DNA of 64,000 nucleotides from Colocasia esculenta (taxonomy: Eukaryota > Streptophyta > Magnoliopsida > Alismatales > Araceae), in NCBI GenBank assembly GCA_014218235.1, contig CM024757.1:151355371-151419370 (forward strand), read 5' to 3'. The notes beneath the pieces are model-generated. The model was not told where the DNA came from, made no database searches, and saw only the letters and a list, made by a program, of their open reading frames with translations. The stretch's first letter is position 1. Each line of letters begins with the position of its first letter. Shown here one piece after another: positions 10,013 to 22,375 of the stretch. Both the position numbers and the translations under genes were made by a program.

Positions 10013-10696
10013 AAAGACTCTGCAACTTTTAAAGTATTTGGCATTTTCTTTTTCGAAGAGCCTTCAGAAAATCTTTCCATGTTGATTTCATGAGCCATTG
10101 AAGAGCCAATCAATTTATCAATAGAAAGTGCAGTGAGATCATGAGCTTCTTCAATAGCAGTGGGCTTAGGGGTCCAGGCATAAGTTAATGATCTTAGAAT
10201 TTTCTTACTGTTTCTTCATTGATAAGAATTTTACCTAGTGAACTCAAGCCTAATATTATATTTAAGAATCTATTATACATTTGGGTTATATTTTCATTAG
10301 GAAGCATTTTGAATTGTTCATATTAGGAGACAAGAATATCTATTCTAGTTTGCTTTACTCTATCAGCTCCTTCATAAGTTACTTGTAGTTTATCCCACAT
10401 TTCCTTAGATGTTTTACAAGCAGATAATCTGTTAAACTCCTTTTGGATAAAGCACAACATAGATAATTTCTGGCTTTATAGTTTAGGGACATGTCTCTTT
10501 TATCAGCTATAGAAAGAGCAGAAGTTCCATCAAATAGTATAGTAAAGTCACCTTGTTCTATTACCTGCCACAGATCAAAGTCTGTGCCTTTGATGAAGAA
10601 TTCCATTCTCATCTTCCAATACTGGTAGTCTTCACCATCGAAGAATGGTGGTCTGGTGACTGATTGTCCTTCGTAGTTGTGAGCTTTAGATGCCAT
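10013..10696 (-). pseudogene. Copia-C gag (N-terminal half)
   Basis: Gag starts at an ATG at 10694-10696, 37 bases below the primer site. The open frame down to 10379 contains the Ty1/copia gag N-terminus (RPPFFDGEDYQYWKMRMEFF, then LWQVIE and LCCALS). Beyond the stop, the frame continues with the UBN2-type gag core (NITQMYNRFLNIILGLSSLG, then TAIEEAHDLTALS, LIGSLMAHEINM) with further breaks. Gag would form the particle shell. It is cut at 10013 by the 3' end of Copia-1, which shows that Copia-1 inserted into Copia-C. Protease and pol of C are not visible and would lie beyond the left edge. Confidence 0.85.
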
Positions 10697-10733
10697 CTCT
10701 TCTCAAATCATTCGATTCTTCTAAGAAGACCTC

Positions 10734-10745
10734 GCTCTGATACCA
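10734..10745 (-). other. Primer-binding site of Copia-C (initiator tRNA-Met)
   Basis: The minus strand reads TGGTATCAGAGC, the exact complement of the plant initiator tRNA-Met 3' end. It lies two bases from the LTR end. Confidence 0.9.
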
Positions 10746-11490
10746 CTTGTTGGATCGAGATGGCACTATAGATGTCCTAGAGGGGGGTGAATAGGAGTTC
10801 TTGTGCTATTAAAAATTAATCTGAAAATAGATGACACTAAATAAAGTTGTTAGTATTTAGTGTAGTGTGTGTGAAACAAGTGAGAACTTGGAAAAAATAA
10901 TCACACAACTTGCACAAGAGATTTTATCCTGGTTCGGCCCTTCCCACATGGAAGTCCTACGTTCAGTCCCCATGTAACCTCTTGGGATTTCACTAAACTG
11001 TCAAGAACACTTGGCCTTCTCTCAACCTGAGAGGTATTACAAATCCACTTGCTCCCAAGCAAGTCTTCCCTTTACCAAGGGGTACAAAGACCACCTACAC
11101 AAGTAGGTCTTCCCTTCACAAGAGGGGCACTGCAGGAAACAAACCTCCTATGGGTTGTCTAACACTGAATTAAAAAACACTAGTGTGTCTACTCAGAAGA
11201 ATGAGCAAACATAGAGCATAAGAAAGAGATACAAAAAGGAAATTGTAGCTCTAACTCTTTCTGAATCTAAGTGGGTGGACTGAGAAGGATCTACAGTTAC
11301 AAACTACCACCCAACAAGAAAAGACTTCTAAAGAACTAAAGAGCTTGGAAGTCAATGAGTAGAAATAGCAGCTCTCTTTCTTCTTTTCAGTAGAAGGCTT
11401 GTGGTGACTCTTGTGATTTCTAAATGGAGTTCAGTGTCACTGGTTGGTTTGTCCGTCGGTGGGGTGTATCTTCTTGTTCAAACTTTATCT

Positions 11491-11500
11491 TCTATATATG
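11491..11500 (-). promoter_or_regulatory. TATA box of the Copia-C LTR
   Basis: The minus strand reads CATATATAGA, placed between the U3 hairpin array and the primer-binding site as expected for the LTR promoter. Confidence 0.5.
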
Positions 11501-12288
11501 AGCTTCAAATATCTTCCTGTTTGAAACTGAACATTGGAAGCTAGCCGTTGAAAGATATCTGTTTGAAATGAGACTATGAGCTTTCTAGGTTGTCCATCAG
11601 ATCATCAGCTCTTTAGAGTCCCAACATCTTTAGGCTATGTAGGTAGCTTCATGGCTTGATAGATAGCTTCATTAATATTCTGTAAACTCCATGCTCAAGA
11701 CTGAAAGTTAAGCATGCTTCATAAATGTTCTGCAAGCCTGGAAGGACAAGACAGACAAAGATACCTCCATACTTTCGGAGTTAGGAGAGATAAAAATATA
11801 TAAAGCATGAAGGAGTTCAGACAGACAGTTGTTCAGAACATTTAAAGATAGACAGACAGTTGTATGGGGAATACAAGGACTTTTCCTAAAAGTCATGGAG
11901 TTCTGACAGTGGTAAGTGAGCTCTGACAGATAGCCCATGCTGCTTATATCGACCATCGCATTTACTTCATAGCAACTGTCAAATGAAAAGAACTGAACTT
12001 CTGACAGCAAGCAAGAGATCACATTGTATTATTATTTCAGATCTTAACAAAGATATTTTATATGGTCATTTTGAATATAATTTTTCCTACCTAACAGAAT
12101 ATTTAAATGGTGACAGTAAGAGGAACATTATTCTGTAAGACTTATAAGTGTCATTCATTTTGTAAAGGATCCCATAGGAATAATGAAAGCCAATGAAATA
12201 AACAAGATTAAGATTTCATAGATTCTGTGGAATGATAGATTAACACAAGTATTATTTAAGTACAAGTACACAGGAGTTGATATAGGAT

Positions 12289-12745
12289 ATTTCGACTTTC
12301 TTGAAGTCGGAGTCAAAGACAAGAGATGCATATAGATCTTCGACTATATAGAAGTTGCAGTGAGACATTGATCACAAATTTCGACTTTTGGAGAGTCGGA
12401 GTGCAAGCAATAATAGACTTCCACTTCTAAGGAGTTGGAGTAAGATACAAAGACTTCGACTTCTTAGGAATCAGAGTGAGAGGACTTCGACTTCTCAGAA
12501 GTCGGAGTGAAAGATCATTTGATAGAAAGTCATACTTTGACTTTTAAGGAGTCGGAGTCCATATAGACTTTGACTTTTAAGAAGTTGGAGTTTAGCCAGA
12601 TTTCAACTTTTCAAGAATCGGAGTCTTGTCAAACTTCGACTTTTAGCAAGTCGGAGTACTGCTAGACTTCGACTTTTCCAAAGTCGGAGTACTACTTGTT
12701 GGTTCATCAAATGGTACAACACTTCAACTTTTCTAAAGTCGAAGT
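12289..12745 (-). repeat. Array of about 12 imperfect hairpins in the Copia-C U3
   Basis: About twelve units of the form CTTCGACTT-N(5-7)-AAGTCGGAGT recur at irregular 30-50 bp spacing (for example 12484, 12635 and 12667). Each unit is an inverted repeat, so the array reads alike on both strands. Units differ mainly by transitions (TTCGAC to TTTGAC or TTCAAC; GTCGG to GTTGG), as expected for CpG decay. Confidence 0.85.
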
Positions 12746-13022
12746 CCAAAGTTGGAGTTAGTATGGTACATAGTATATGCTGTGAACTTAGAGAAATTTT
12801 ACGTGTGTTGATACTTTGATTTTTATGTGGCATGACTTTTGACAAGTATAATACAGTGTTATACATGTATGCCTTTAGCATGCATATTCCTTTTTATACA
12901 GAATAACTTTTGGTATATTCCAATAGATTAATTTGATTATAGAAAGTCTTAAAAGATTTTGTCATAGCAAAAACACAATGCTTAAAATGATTAACAATAT
13001 TTTAACAGATAGTTGCTCAACA

Positions 13023-13558
13023 AACACATCCACACTCCAAGTACTCTTGCTTGCTAGGAAATGGGAGGAATTAGTTAGTCGGTCTACAATGACCCAAATA
13101 GCATCAAGTCCACCATGAGTTCGGGGTAAACCCATGATGAAATCCATGCCAATGATTTCCCACTTCCACTCAAGTATGTCCAGGAGTCTGAGTACACCCG
13201 TTGGACGTCGTTGCTCTACTTGGACTTTCTAACATGTGAGGCAGTGCGCGGCATGCTCAGCTAGCTCATGTTTCATGTTAGGCCACCAAAATGATCTTTT
13301 CATATCTTGGTACATCTTGGTTGCACTGGGGTGGATTGGGTACTTAGTCTTGTGAGCTTCATCCGTCAGTTTCCTCTTCAATTCTTCATTATCAGGCACA
13401 TATGTCCTGCCATGAAATAATAATCTCCCATCCTTTGTGATGGAGAAATCTAGTCCGTCTGCTATGGTTTCCTTGACACGGATTAGAAATGGATCATTTG
13501 CTTGTTGGTCCCTGATCTCGACAAAGATATTGGATTGTACCCTGAGGTTAGCAACCAA
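13023..13558 (-). pseudogene. Ty3-D integrase (5' part, truncated)
   Basis: The frame carries the HHCC zinc finger intact (HKTKYPIHPSATKMY followed by HCLTC near 13229-13300) and the start of the catalytic core, MDFIMGLPRTHGGLDAIWVIVDRL (first Asp), near 13147. It is cut at 13023 by the Copia-C LTR, so the second Asp and the Glu are missing. A TAG follows CLTC, and another frame break separates finger and core. Integrase inserts element cDNA; this remnant is inert. Confidence 0.85.
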
Positions 13559-14092
13559 TACCTAGTTGCTCCTTTGTTCAATATTTATGTCCAGCTTGGC
13601 GAATTGTTCTAGCAACTGCATCTCGCCCATGACTAAACAATATGAGGATGCCACAGGCTTCCTGCTAAGTGCATCTGCCACAGCATTACCTTTGCCAAGG
13701 TGATATTGAATATTGAAGTCGAAGTTCTTGAGGTACTCCAACCATCTTCTTTGTCTCACATTAAGTTCCTTTTGGGAGAGTAAGTACTTCAGGCTCTTGT
13801 AATATAAATAAACAATGAATTGCTCTCCGTAGAGATAATGCCTCTAGATTTTGAGTGCAAAGACAACTGCAGGCAATTCTAGGCCATGAATAGGGTTGTT
13901 GACCTCATGAGGCTTCAATTGTCTAGATGACTAGGCTATCACCTTCTCATTATGCATCAATACACAACCTAGACCAATTCCAGATGAATCAGTATAGACT
14001 GAGAATCCTTCACCTTCAGCTGGTAATACGAGGACAAGTGTAGATGTCAAACATTTCTTCAATGTCTGAAAGTTGTTCTCACACTCCTTGCT
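13559..14092 (-). pseudogene. Ty3-D RNase H region
   Basis: Between the RT frame and the integrase, the minus strand encodes a typical Ty3 RNase H: FSVYTDSSGIGLGCVLM, SSRQLKPHE, HGLELPAVVFALK, then RQRRWLEYLKNFDF and ADALSRKP. The frame has several stops, two of them at Trp or Gln positions. In the usual DHKSLKY motif the DH pair reads YY here, so the conserved Asp is lost. Confidence 0.8.
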
Positions 14093-15754
14093 CTAGACAT
14101 ACAAGTTCTCTTTTCGTGTAAGGTGAGTAAGAGGGACAACAATCTTGGAGAAGTCCTTAATGAACCATCTGTAGTAGCCAGCCAGTCCAAGAAAACTTCT
14201 AATCTCTGTGACATTGGTTGGTCTCTCCCAGTTATGTACAACATCAACCTTTGAGGGATCAACAACTATACCATCTTTAGATATGACATGACCTAGAAAT
14301 GAAACTTTCTTAAGCCAGAACTCACACTTGCTCAATTTCGCATAGAGCTTGCTATCGCGCAAGATCTGCAGAGCGATCCTCAGATGCTCCTCATGCTCTT
14401 CTTTGGTCTGGGAATAAATAAGAATATCATCAATAAATACCATGACGAATTTGTCGAGGTATGGCCGATAGATGTTGTTCATCAGTTGCATAAAAGCTAC
14501 AGGAGCATTGGTTAGACCAAAAGGCATAACGATAAATTCATAATGTCCATACCTGCTCCTGAAAGTTGTCTTATAGATATATGCATCCTTGATTCTCATT
14601 TGATGATATCCCAACCTAAGGTCAATCTTAGAAAAATATTTAGCTCCAGATATTTGATCAAATAATTCATCGACGCGAGGCAGAGGGTATTTGTTCTTGA
14701 TGGTCAACTGATTCAACGGCCTGTAGTCAATGCATAACCTCATTGATCTGTCCTTCTTCTTGACAAATAACACGGGTGCTCTCCAAGGGGAAGTACTCGG
14801 TCTAATCAAACCTTTCTCTAGAAATTCGATCAATTGCTCCTTCAATTCCTTCAACTCGGCAGAGGACATTCTATAAGGTTGACGTGACATCGATGCAGCT
14901 CTAGGAATCAGGTCGATAGAGAAATTCACATTTCGTTCAGGTGGAATGCCTGGCAGCTCATCGGGGAAAATGTCAGAGTAGTCTTGCACTATGTGTATGT
15001 CTGTTACCTTGGGTGCTTTCTTTTCAACTATCATAGCAGCAAGGAATGCCACAATTCCCTTCCTAATCATGCCTTGTGTCCGAATAGCAGAGACTAGAGA
15101 CAAGTGCCTCTTGTGTCTTCGTCCCATGAAGGATAGCTTAGGGAATTCACTAAAAGTAATCTTCCCTCCTCTACAATCAACACTAGCTCCATAGGTGGAT
15201 AGCCAATCGGCTTCTAAGATGACATCATAGCCTTCCATGGGCATACACACCAGGTCAGCTCTTAGATTGAGTTCTGCAATCATTACATCAGCTAATGGAA
15301 AATATTTGTTCAATTTGGCTTTCTCTCCCAGTGGGGTTGTGACAGGAAATTCAAAACCCATTGATGCAGGTTTAATATTCAGAGTATTAACAAAGTTTTG
15401 AAATATGAACGAATGCGTAGCGCCAGTATCAAACAAAACAAATGCTGATTGAAAAAAGACTTGTAATGTACCTTCCACCACTCCACCCTCTTTGGTGGTC
15501 TCCATTTTCTGCACGACTTGGTGTCTGCCCTGCTTCTTTTGTCCACCCGGACGCTTGTCATTTTCTTTCAACATGGGGCAATTAGGGATGCGATGCTCAC
15601 GGCTCCCACAACGCAGGCATGCGCCAGCTTTTCTCCAACACTCTTCACCAGTGTGACCAGGCTTGTCACAATGCTTGCATTTAGGCTTGTTTGGGGTAGA
15701 GGGGGTGAAGATCTTGGGCTTCCACTCTTGGCTTGGCCCGTCGGTGATGCTCAA
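14093..15754 (-). pseudogene. Ty3-D gag C-terminus, protease and reverse transcriptase
   Basis: This 553-codon frame is the longest intact coding stretch in the window. It begins inside gag with two CCHC zinc knuckles (CKHCDKPGHTGEEC and CLRCGSREHRIPNC). The aspartic protease follows (LFDTGATHSF, then GYDVILEADWL), and then a full Ty3 RT: QPYRMSSAELKELK, the palm with KIDLRLGYHQMRI, the catalytic FIDD at 14426-14437, and SFLGLAGYYRWFI. Upstream gag is in another frame; downstream RNase H is broken. Its length and lack of stops suggest D decayed less here than E did, although D is older by nesting. Confidence 0.9.
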
Positions 15755-16452
15755 TGGCCGTTTCTTGCCATTGGTTGGTCTGCTTGAGGAACCTGAGGCT
15801 TGTTCCTTCTTGACAATTCTACCCTTATGTGATCAGTGAGATCGGTCGCATCCTCCAGCAGCTGGGCCTTCTTGACCATGTTGGCATATGTTTGGATGTC
15901 AAGTGGTGCAATTTGAGTGATGTATGAAGGCTTGAGCCCATTAAGGAAACGCCTTGCCTTCATTTTCTCGGTGCCAACAAGGTGATTGGCATATCGTGCC
16001 AATCAAGAAAATTGAGCCTTATATTCAGCCACCATGAGGTTCCTTTGCTTAAGTGCAACAAATTCACCAAATTTCCTCTCCTGGACTCATTCAGAGAAGT
16101 ATTTGGAGTTGAACTGCTCCTTGAACTCGTCCCATGTGAATTGTGCATCTGCCCGAGTGGCCTCAACGGATTCCCACCACGCACGTGCATCTCTTTCTAA
16201 ATGAAAAGTGGCAAGCAGCAGTTTGTCACCATCCGCGCATTGCATGACATGGAAGATACACTCTGTCTCCTTTAACCAATGTTCTGGATCAGTTGATCCA
16301 CCAAACAAGGGTGGATTCATGCTTCAGAAATTTCTGTGCAAGTCTTTAGCTCCTTAATTACCGCCACCGCCTTGAGCAGCTTGCAATAGGGCTCGTGTCA
16401 GTTCTTGATTTGTCTGTTGCATATCGCGAAGTTGAACACGTTCCGCTGCCAT
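15751..16452 (-). pseudogene. Ty3-D gag N-terminus
   Basis: From an ATG at 16450-16452 the minus strand encodes a Ty3 gag with the hallmark NPPLFGGSTDPEHWLKE, then ERDARAWWESVEA, FKEQFNSKYFSE, and the KMKARRFLNGLKP core. Stops fall at about 16350 (two), 16087 and 16009. The reading frame can be followed through them to 15751, where it meets the protease/RT frame. Gag forms the capsid. Confidence 0.85.
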
Positions 16453-16618
16453 TTTATGTTCTAAGTTCCTTCAAAGGAAAAATTGATGTAAGATGTTGAA
16501 GTGGCACTATATTAGTGCGTGTGTGAGTTTATTTTAACTTATCACCCATAGTTCTACCTGTATCTCACATAGGTATGATAATTGACTCTTGTCGAGGTAG
16601 GTCAACCTAGATCATCTA
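16453..16618 (-). other. Ty3-D leader, gag-proximal part
   Basis: This is untranslated leader between the D gag start and the solo LTR at 16619. No ORF or notable motif is seen. The last five bases, ATCTA (16614-16618), resemble ATCTT after the solo LTR and are probably its target duplication with one change. Confidence 0.7.
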
Positions 16619-18915
16619 TGTAACGACCCTGAGAACCCGACCCTCGGCCATAGCCGAGGACCTGATTTTCATAATCACCACCCACGGATCTGGAGACCCG
16701 GAAGGGCTATAACACAAGTCTAACAGAATATGTAAAGGAGATAAACGTCAACTACTGAATTAGGAGCACATATGTAGAAGCAGAAAGAAGAGAGAGACCG
16801 CAGCGTATCACTGTAGGTACAGTCCGAACACACACACAACTAGTACAAGTAAAAAGGGGGAGGATAGAGCCCTTAGGGGCATACCCTGAGGGTGAAGTAC
16901 AACTTAAGGGGGATACCACTGCTAGCTACGGGGACGACGACTATCGCCCCGCCACCTCCGCCCAATGCACACCAAGCTGCTGCTAAGAAGTCTTACCTGG
17001 AAAAAGGAGGGATGAGCTTCACAACAGAAGCTCAGTAGGGAATACCAATCTCCTACTGCCTCTAACAGATGGGAAAGAATATATATATAAACAAATTAAA
17101 TGACAGTAGTTCTATATATTCTAATCTACACAGTAAAGCGCGGAAGCAAAACTAACTAGCTGGCAATGGTATAGAAGGACACCACAGTCGGAAAACTTCG
17201 TACGACCTGCATGTTGTGACCACCACACGGATATCAACACAGACAGGGGAAACCCTACGTGGACAAGCGATACTAGCTATGAAAACCATTTCCACTAGTC
17301 AATCGGTCAGGAGCGTCCACTGACGTCTTACCTTCGACCCAGGTCCAAACCTCTACTCTCGTTAGAGTGGGGGCAGGAGCACAAAGTAACACAACAGTAA
17401 CCTCTATAGTCTAGCTGGACTACGGTCCTACGCCTGGCCCCTCTAAGTGGTTTCGGGGCCACAAAGATCGAGGCAGTGAAAAGAAGGACTGACTGGCCTA
17501 CACCGAGAAGACTCCAAAATGGCCTCGACGTCCCAGACCAACTAAGAGAGCTCTGCAAACGACTCAACGCTGCTGTCCTCATCACTATTTTCCCCTCTGC
17601 TCCAGAGTCCGTAACTCGAGCACGCCTGCCGCCCGGAGCACTCCCTCAATAGGCTCACGGGGACGGGGGTCCTAGGTAAACGATAACAAGCTCTCTCATG
17701 GGACAAGCCCTCAGTTGTTGAGCACCGGGCGAATGACTAGTGCAGGACTGTACTAGGAAACTAGCACTGGTGCCACGGGTACAGAAAGAACCGGAAACGG
17801 TGAAGACTCCACGAGAAACGAAACTCTGCAAGACTTACCTGTCTCTGATGCTGTCGCGACACTGTTGCGACACCCAAGCTAGTCACGACCATGTCGCCAT
17901 GCCCTAGCGCGTTGCGATGATGTCGCAGCGGCCATGCTGGTCGCGACATCATCGCGACCCCTATACCGGTCGCGACCTCAGTCGAGAGGTGTCCTGGGAC
18001 CATTGTCTCGAGGACGACCCCAAAACTGCACAAAAACACATCCACAGGGGGAGGGGAGCATGGGAAACACTATAGAAACCTCTAATCAAGACAAACCACC
18101 CTCATACCGCATAAAACATGCATTACAAAGAAATCTACCCTTGAAGGAAATCTCACTCACCACGAGCATGGATCTCACACACCCCGCAACCCCAAAACCA
18201 TGGAGAAACAAGGAAGCTAAAGGGGGAAGGGAGCATGCTAGAACGAGAGGGAAAGAGGGGTCCCTACCTCAAGAAGTAGAGCCGACCCGTTGGCGCCTTC
18301 ACGTCGAAATGGCCACCTACTCCTCGCTCCAAGCACCACATGGATGTCGACTACACCAAGGAGACGACACCTCCCCGCCACGAGCACCACGAACACACCA
18401 AGAACACAAGAGGAGCTCATGGAAAGGAAGAAGGAAGAAGAAGAAGAAGAAAGAAGAAAAGGAAGGAGAGAGGGAGAAATGGGTGCCTGCCTCGATTTTG
18501 AACCGACGGGCCCGGAGACACGATGGGTCGGGCCGGCGTGACGACGACCTTGTCGTGACCGCCCTACAGGTCACGATCATGTCGCGATGCCCTACCCCAG
18601 CGTGACACCAAAAGCGGTCAAATCTCAAAGACCGGGAAAACCAGAACGCGATGGCCTTCGAGGTCGAGTCAATGCTGTACGCACCTGACACCCGACAAAG
18701 CCGTTTTGACAGAAAGGACAGTGGCCAGAACAGTCAAAAAGTAGTCGCTTCACCTACAGACACCACGACAAGAATGTGATGCCCACCCCCATCACGACCA
18801 ATATGCGACGACCAGGTGTGCCACGACCAAAACCATGTCGCGACCGGCTCCTCCGTCGTGACAATGTCGCGACCCTGAGGACAGGGCTAAGGGCCCAAGA
18901 GGGCCGGGTCTCACA
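16619..18915 (-). mobile_element. Solo Ty3 LTR in the D leader
   Basis: This 2297-bp unit runs from TGTAACGACCCTGAG to GGGTCTCACA in + coordinates and is inserted between the D primer site and the D gag. It is related to the solo LTRs at 5706 and 56135: it shares the CCACCCACGGATC block near one end, CTTAGGGGCATACCC, and clusters of GTCGCGAC-like words (17850-18000 and 18530-18860). It carries CTCATCCCTCC...CCAG|GTAAGA on the minus strand at 16991-17016. The near target duplication is ATCTA/ATCTT. The 223-residue + frame at 17934-18605 is low-complexity purine-rich sequence. Confidence 0.85.
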
Positions 18916-18938
18916 ATCTTATACTTAAGAACAACCCA

Positions 18939-18951
18939 GGCTCTGATACCA
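18939..18951 (-). other. Primer-binding site of Ty3-D
   Basis: The minus strand reads TGGTATCAGAGCC, complementary to initiator tRNA-Met, six bases from the D LTR end at 18958. The solo LTR at 16619-18915 separates it from gag. Confidence 0.9.
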
Positions 18952-18957
18952 CAAAAT

Positions 18958-21699
18958 TGTAACGTCCCGACGTGGAAGATTGGAGCGGTGAATAATTAAA
19001 TAAATAGTATAGAGCGAGAATTAGACATCAAATCATTGCACATATTGGAATAATGCCAAATGAACCATCTTTATTGATAAATCTACTAAATGCTATTACA
19101 TTCACTAATTCAGAGCCACAACTATGGGCCCAGAGTACTTTATTCAAATAAAAACAACATACTAACTATCTTCTAAGACGATTGGTTAACGAAACGACTG
19201 GTCACTCTTGCTCTTGCTCATCCCCATCCTCGTGCGTGTGGTAGTCCCCATCAGACTCACCTGAAACACACATAACAAATAGTGCAGGATTAGCGATAAC
19301 GCCCAGTAGGACTTAATATCTCGTAAAGACAAGCATGCTTTAAGTGATTAATGTCTTGTAAAGCAGGATAACTAGAGGGAACGATCAAGTATAGTCACGA
19401 TAGTACTGACACATGATAGCAAGAGAACGATAGCACTTTTCACAAGAAAATAGCACAACTAGCACGACAAAGGATTGGCCATATAACGAGATAGCATGTA
19501 TGGTTACACAAAAGTGCACTTGTCACGATAGCACGTTGGTTGATCTTCTTTCAATCGCGACAGCATAGTATTTGTATTGATTGTCATCGATTAATCATGA
19601 TAGTAGAGTGCTTGGATGTTATGCCATACATCCTGATCATTAAAACTCCCATGGGCACTAGCACTTTTCTGGTGTACCTCCCAGGACCAGATCGGGCCCC
19701 TTATAATATTGATTGATGATGTTTTTATCTTAGACAATCAATAGATGGCCAAATAGAGTACTAAGAATAGATGAGAGTAATTGAAGAATAGATGAGAGTA
19801 TAGAGAGAATGTGAATAGATGAGACGATAGAGATAGTAGATGAGAATGAGGGTCATATTCGTAAAACAACGATAAACGGCGATAGTAATAGTTGCACAAC
19901 ACACACTATCGTGTGCCAGCAGTCTGGTGGAAGTCACTAACCACCCAATAGTTGTGCTACGAACACAGGCCAGAGGTCCGACGTGATCTAAGGATAAGAG
20001 AGAGAAAATCTAAGGCCGTTGGATCATACTGATCCCTAAGAGTAAAATGGGTATTGATGGTACAACTTGCTCGTCAGCAATGGACGTCCGTCAAAGCCAA
20101 GGAGTCTTACGGAGGCCTCAACAAGGAGTTTCTGGTCCAGTTATGAGTATTCCCAATGGAGAGGTCGTCCAAGCCAAGATAAAGTGTGTATAAAAACGGT
20201 TGTCCATCTTGCCTTGAGTGCTCGAAGACAAAGGGATGTGATAACAGTATTAATTCACGTGAATAAATCAAAGACAAGTCCAACTAATAAAGTAGGGAAA
20301 TTTACATGAATAATTGCACTTCATTATCAGATATATTATTTAGTAATTTCAGTAAAATCTCATGGAAAAAATTTACGTTTGGTGTGTGCATGTGAGAGAA
20401 AATGAAAGATAGCATAAGAAAGTTGTGCACAAATTTTATAATTAATAAAATCATGTGAATATTGGAAAAAACACATTAACATGTTGTTACTATTCATGAC
20501 AGTGCATTACAGGGGTTAAACCATGATTATGTGGCATGATTAGCAAGGTGTACATGAAAAATAGGGTTTCTGGAATACTGTCAGATTGTGACGTCAGCCA
20601 GCGTCGCGTTCAGGTCGCAACAAGCTGGGCCGATGCAATGGCCATGTTCTGGTCGCGACGGGTCGGGCCGACGCGTTCAGGTCGCGACCAACATGATCAG
20701 GCTCAGCCGAGACACCGACGCGATGATGTGGTTCTCGTCGCGACGTGTTCAGGCCGAGACTGGTCTGATCAAAAGATCACGACCTAGGGTCCTGTTGTGT
20801 TAAGAACGTGACATGATACCTTGTCGCGACCTTGTTGAGAACGCGACCTATCGGGTCGTCACATTCTCAAGGTCTCGGTCCGAGCTCAGAAAGTGGGTCA
20901 AGCCTCGTTGGGTTACGGTTCGTGCAGGCAAGGGCTTGACACAGGGGCCTTTTAAAATGCATATAAAATTGTACTTAATGACAAATCACGAAACCACTTT
21001 TAAACAAAACTAGACTTGCATATGTATCAACAGTAAAGAGTAATTAGACATTTAACATGGCATGTGCATGCTATGATCAGGTTACTTCGAGATGAATAAA
21101 AAATTAGACACAATGTTGAAAAATGATTTAATTGGAAAAGATTACTTGATATAAATTGGAGAAAATGGATTCATTAGATTCATAACATCATGTAGAACAT
21201 ACAGTAAAAGTTTCAAGGCTCAGGATCAAACATGGACACAGATTTTAAAGGAACAAGTCAAGTCAGGTACATGTTCTTGACAGAACTTTGAGCACGAAAT
21301 ACTCATGAATGACATAATGAAAATTAGGAAAACCATGGGGCTTTCGAAGATGGGAACATGGTCTACCAATGATCGAAGTTAATTTGTTTTTGCTTGAGAG
21401 ATTGCCTATATTGAGCACTTTGAATCCTAGGGAAAGAAGAGTGAAGAACTCGAAGAACCCTTGTTCTTAGCCTCCTCCTCCTTGATTTCCTAGTCCAAAA
21501 GCTTTCCTCCCGCGACCTCCAAGCTCCAAGGGTTGAATAGGGTCAGTTAGAGATGAAATAGAAGAGTATTTGTATGTTGTAAGTCTCCAAAACACTTAAA
21601 ACTCTTCCCTCTCCTCCAACTACGAAATTCTATAATTATCTAATCCTTTTCTAGCCTTTATCCTTCTAATTGACATGGGGTGGGCTCTAGATCAGTGGC
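18958..21699 (-). repeat. Ty3-D 5' LTR, primer-site-proximal part
   Basis: The LTR starts TGTAACGTCCCGACG next to the primer site and runs to the insertion of E at 21700; its other end is at 45310-45588. It contains the CTAAT/pyrimidine/TTTCAG|GTGAGT block on the minus strand (about 19255-19300), TCGCGA-type words at 20590-20870, and an 80-bp block (about 19290-19380) very similar to F and H LTRs. Near 21560 the minus strand has CATACAAATACTC, a weak TATA-like promoter candidate. No coding sequence is seen. Confidence 0.85.
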
Positions 21700-22366
21700 T
21701 GTAACACCCCAAAATTATATTTATTGTAAATTTAGATAAATGTGATGATTTTGGTTGACAAACACAATCACTTACATGAGATATAATATCTTTATTTTAG
21801 GAATTATCTTTGTATTAATAAAATTATTACAGTGTTGTAACCAGATGTGCGCACTCCGACAGGGTGTCACCGAAATTCTGTAACAGAATTAAAATTCAAA
21901 AATACCATAATTTTCAGAAAAATGTGCTGGTACTAGAGACGTAAATATCTGGAATTATTGACGTGCGGATATCAAGATTAAGTCGACACAATGATTTTTC
22001 GAGCAATTTTTACTGGGTGAAAATTAATTCTAAAAATTAAACTAAAATCATCATAATTTGTAAAGCTTTTCAATTAGCTGATGTTTGAAATTTCAACTTG
22101 TTTGGACATCATTTGGATACAAAAATGTAGGGACAAAAGGACCAGTTGAATTTTTATCTATTTACGTAATCTAATTTCTTTGATTATTTTGCTTACGTAA
22201 CATGGGTTACGTAAGACTCCTTGTACCTCGGGTAAGTGGATTACACGTATCGTAATACGTGTGAGTGGGGTAAAACCCCATGGTTTACATGGTTGGGCTG
22301 TAAGAGGTTAGAGTTTTATAGCGACACATGTATGGCTACGTGCCATACATTCATGGAACCTAGAAG

Positions 22367-22375
22367 TTTATATAG
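22367..22375 (+). promoter_or_regulatory. TATA candidate in the Ty3-E LTR (upstream)
   Basis: TTTATATAG is kept as TTTATATAAT in the 3' LTR (40159-40168) and is followed by a CCCTCTC-rich leader, like the start sites of plant LTR transcripts. If used, the leader would be long and include the palindromes and the splice-like block. A second candidate lies at 24111. Confidence 0.45.

Larger units (their letters stand above)
10748..13022 (-). repeat. Copia-C 5' LTR
   Basis: In + coordinates the LTR starts TGTTGGATCGAG and ends GCTCAACA (2275 bp), next to the primer site on one side and Ty3 integrase codons on the other. On the minus strand it has a U3 array of hairpins (12289-12745), a TATA box at 11491-11500, and the GAACGTAGGACTTCC...CCGAACCA block at about 10930-10970 found in all Copia LTRs of this window. 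No gene is seen; the short frames are chance. Confidence 0.85.

Noticed and set aside
12289..12745. Possible CRISPR-like array
   Set aside because: The spacing is irregular, units are degenerate inverted repeats and the setting is a plant LTR. No cas gene is present.
17934..18605. 223-codon + strand frame
   Set aside because: Low-complexity Lys/Glu/Arg-rich translation of a purine tract inside a solo LTR; antisense to the element and without a recognisable domain.
10734..18951. tRNA genes at the TGGTATCAGAGC sites
   Set aside because: Only the 12-18 bases complementary to tRNA 3' ends are present, next to LTR ends; there is no cloverleaf or internal promoter box.
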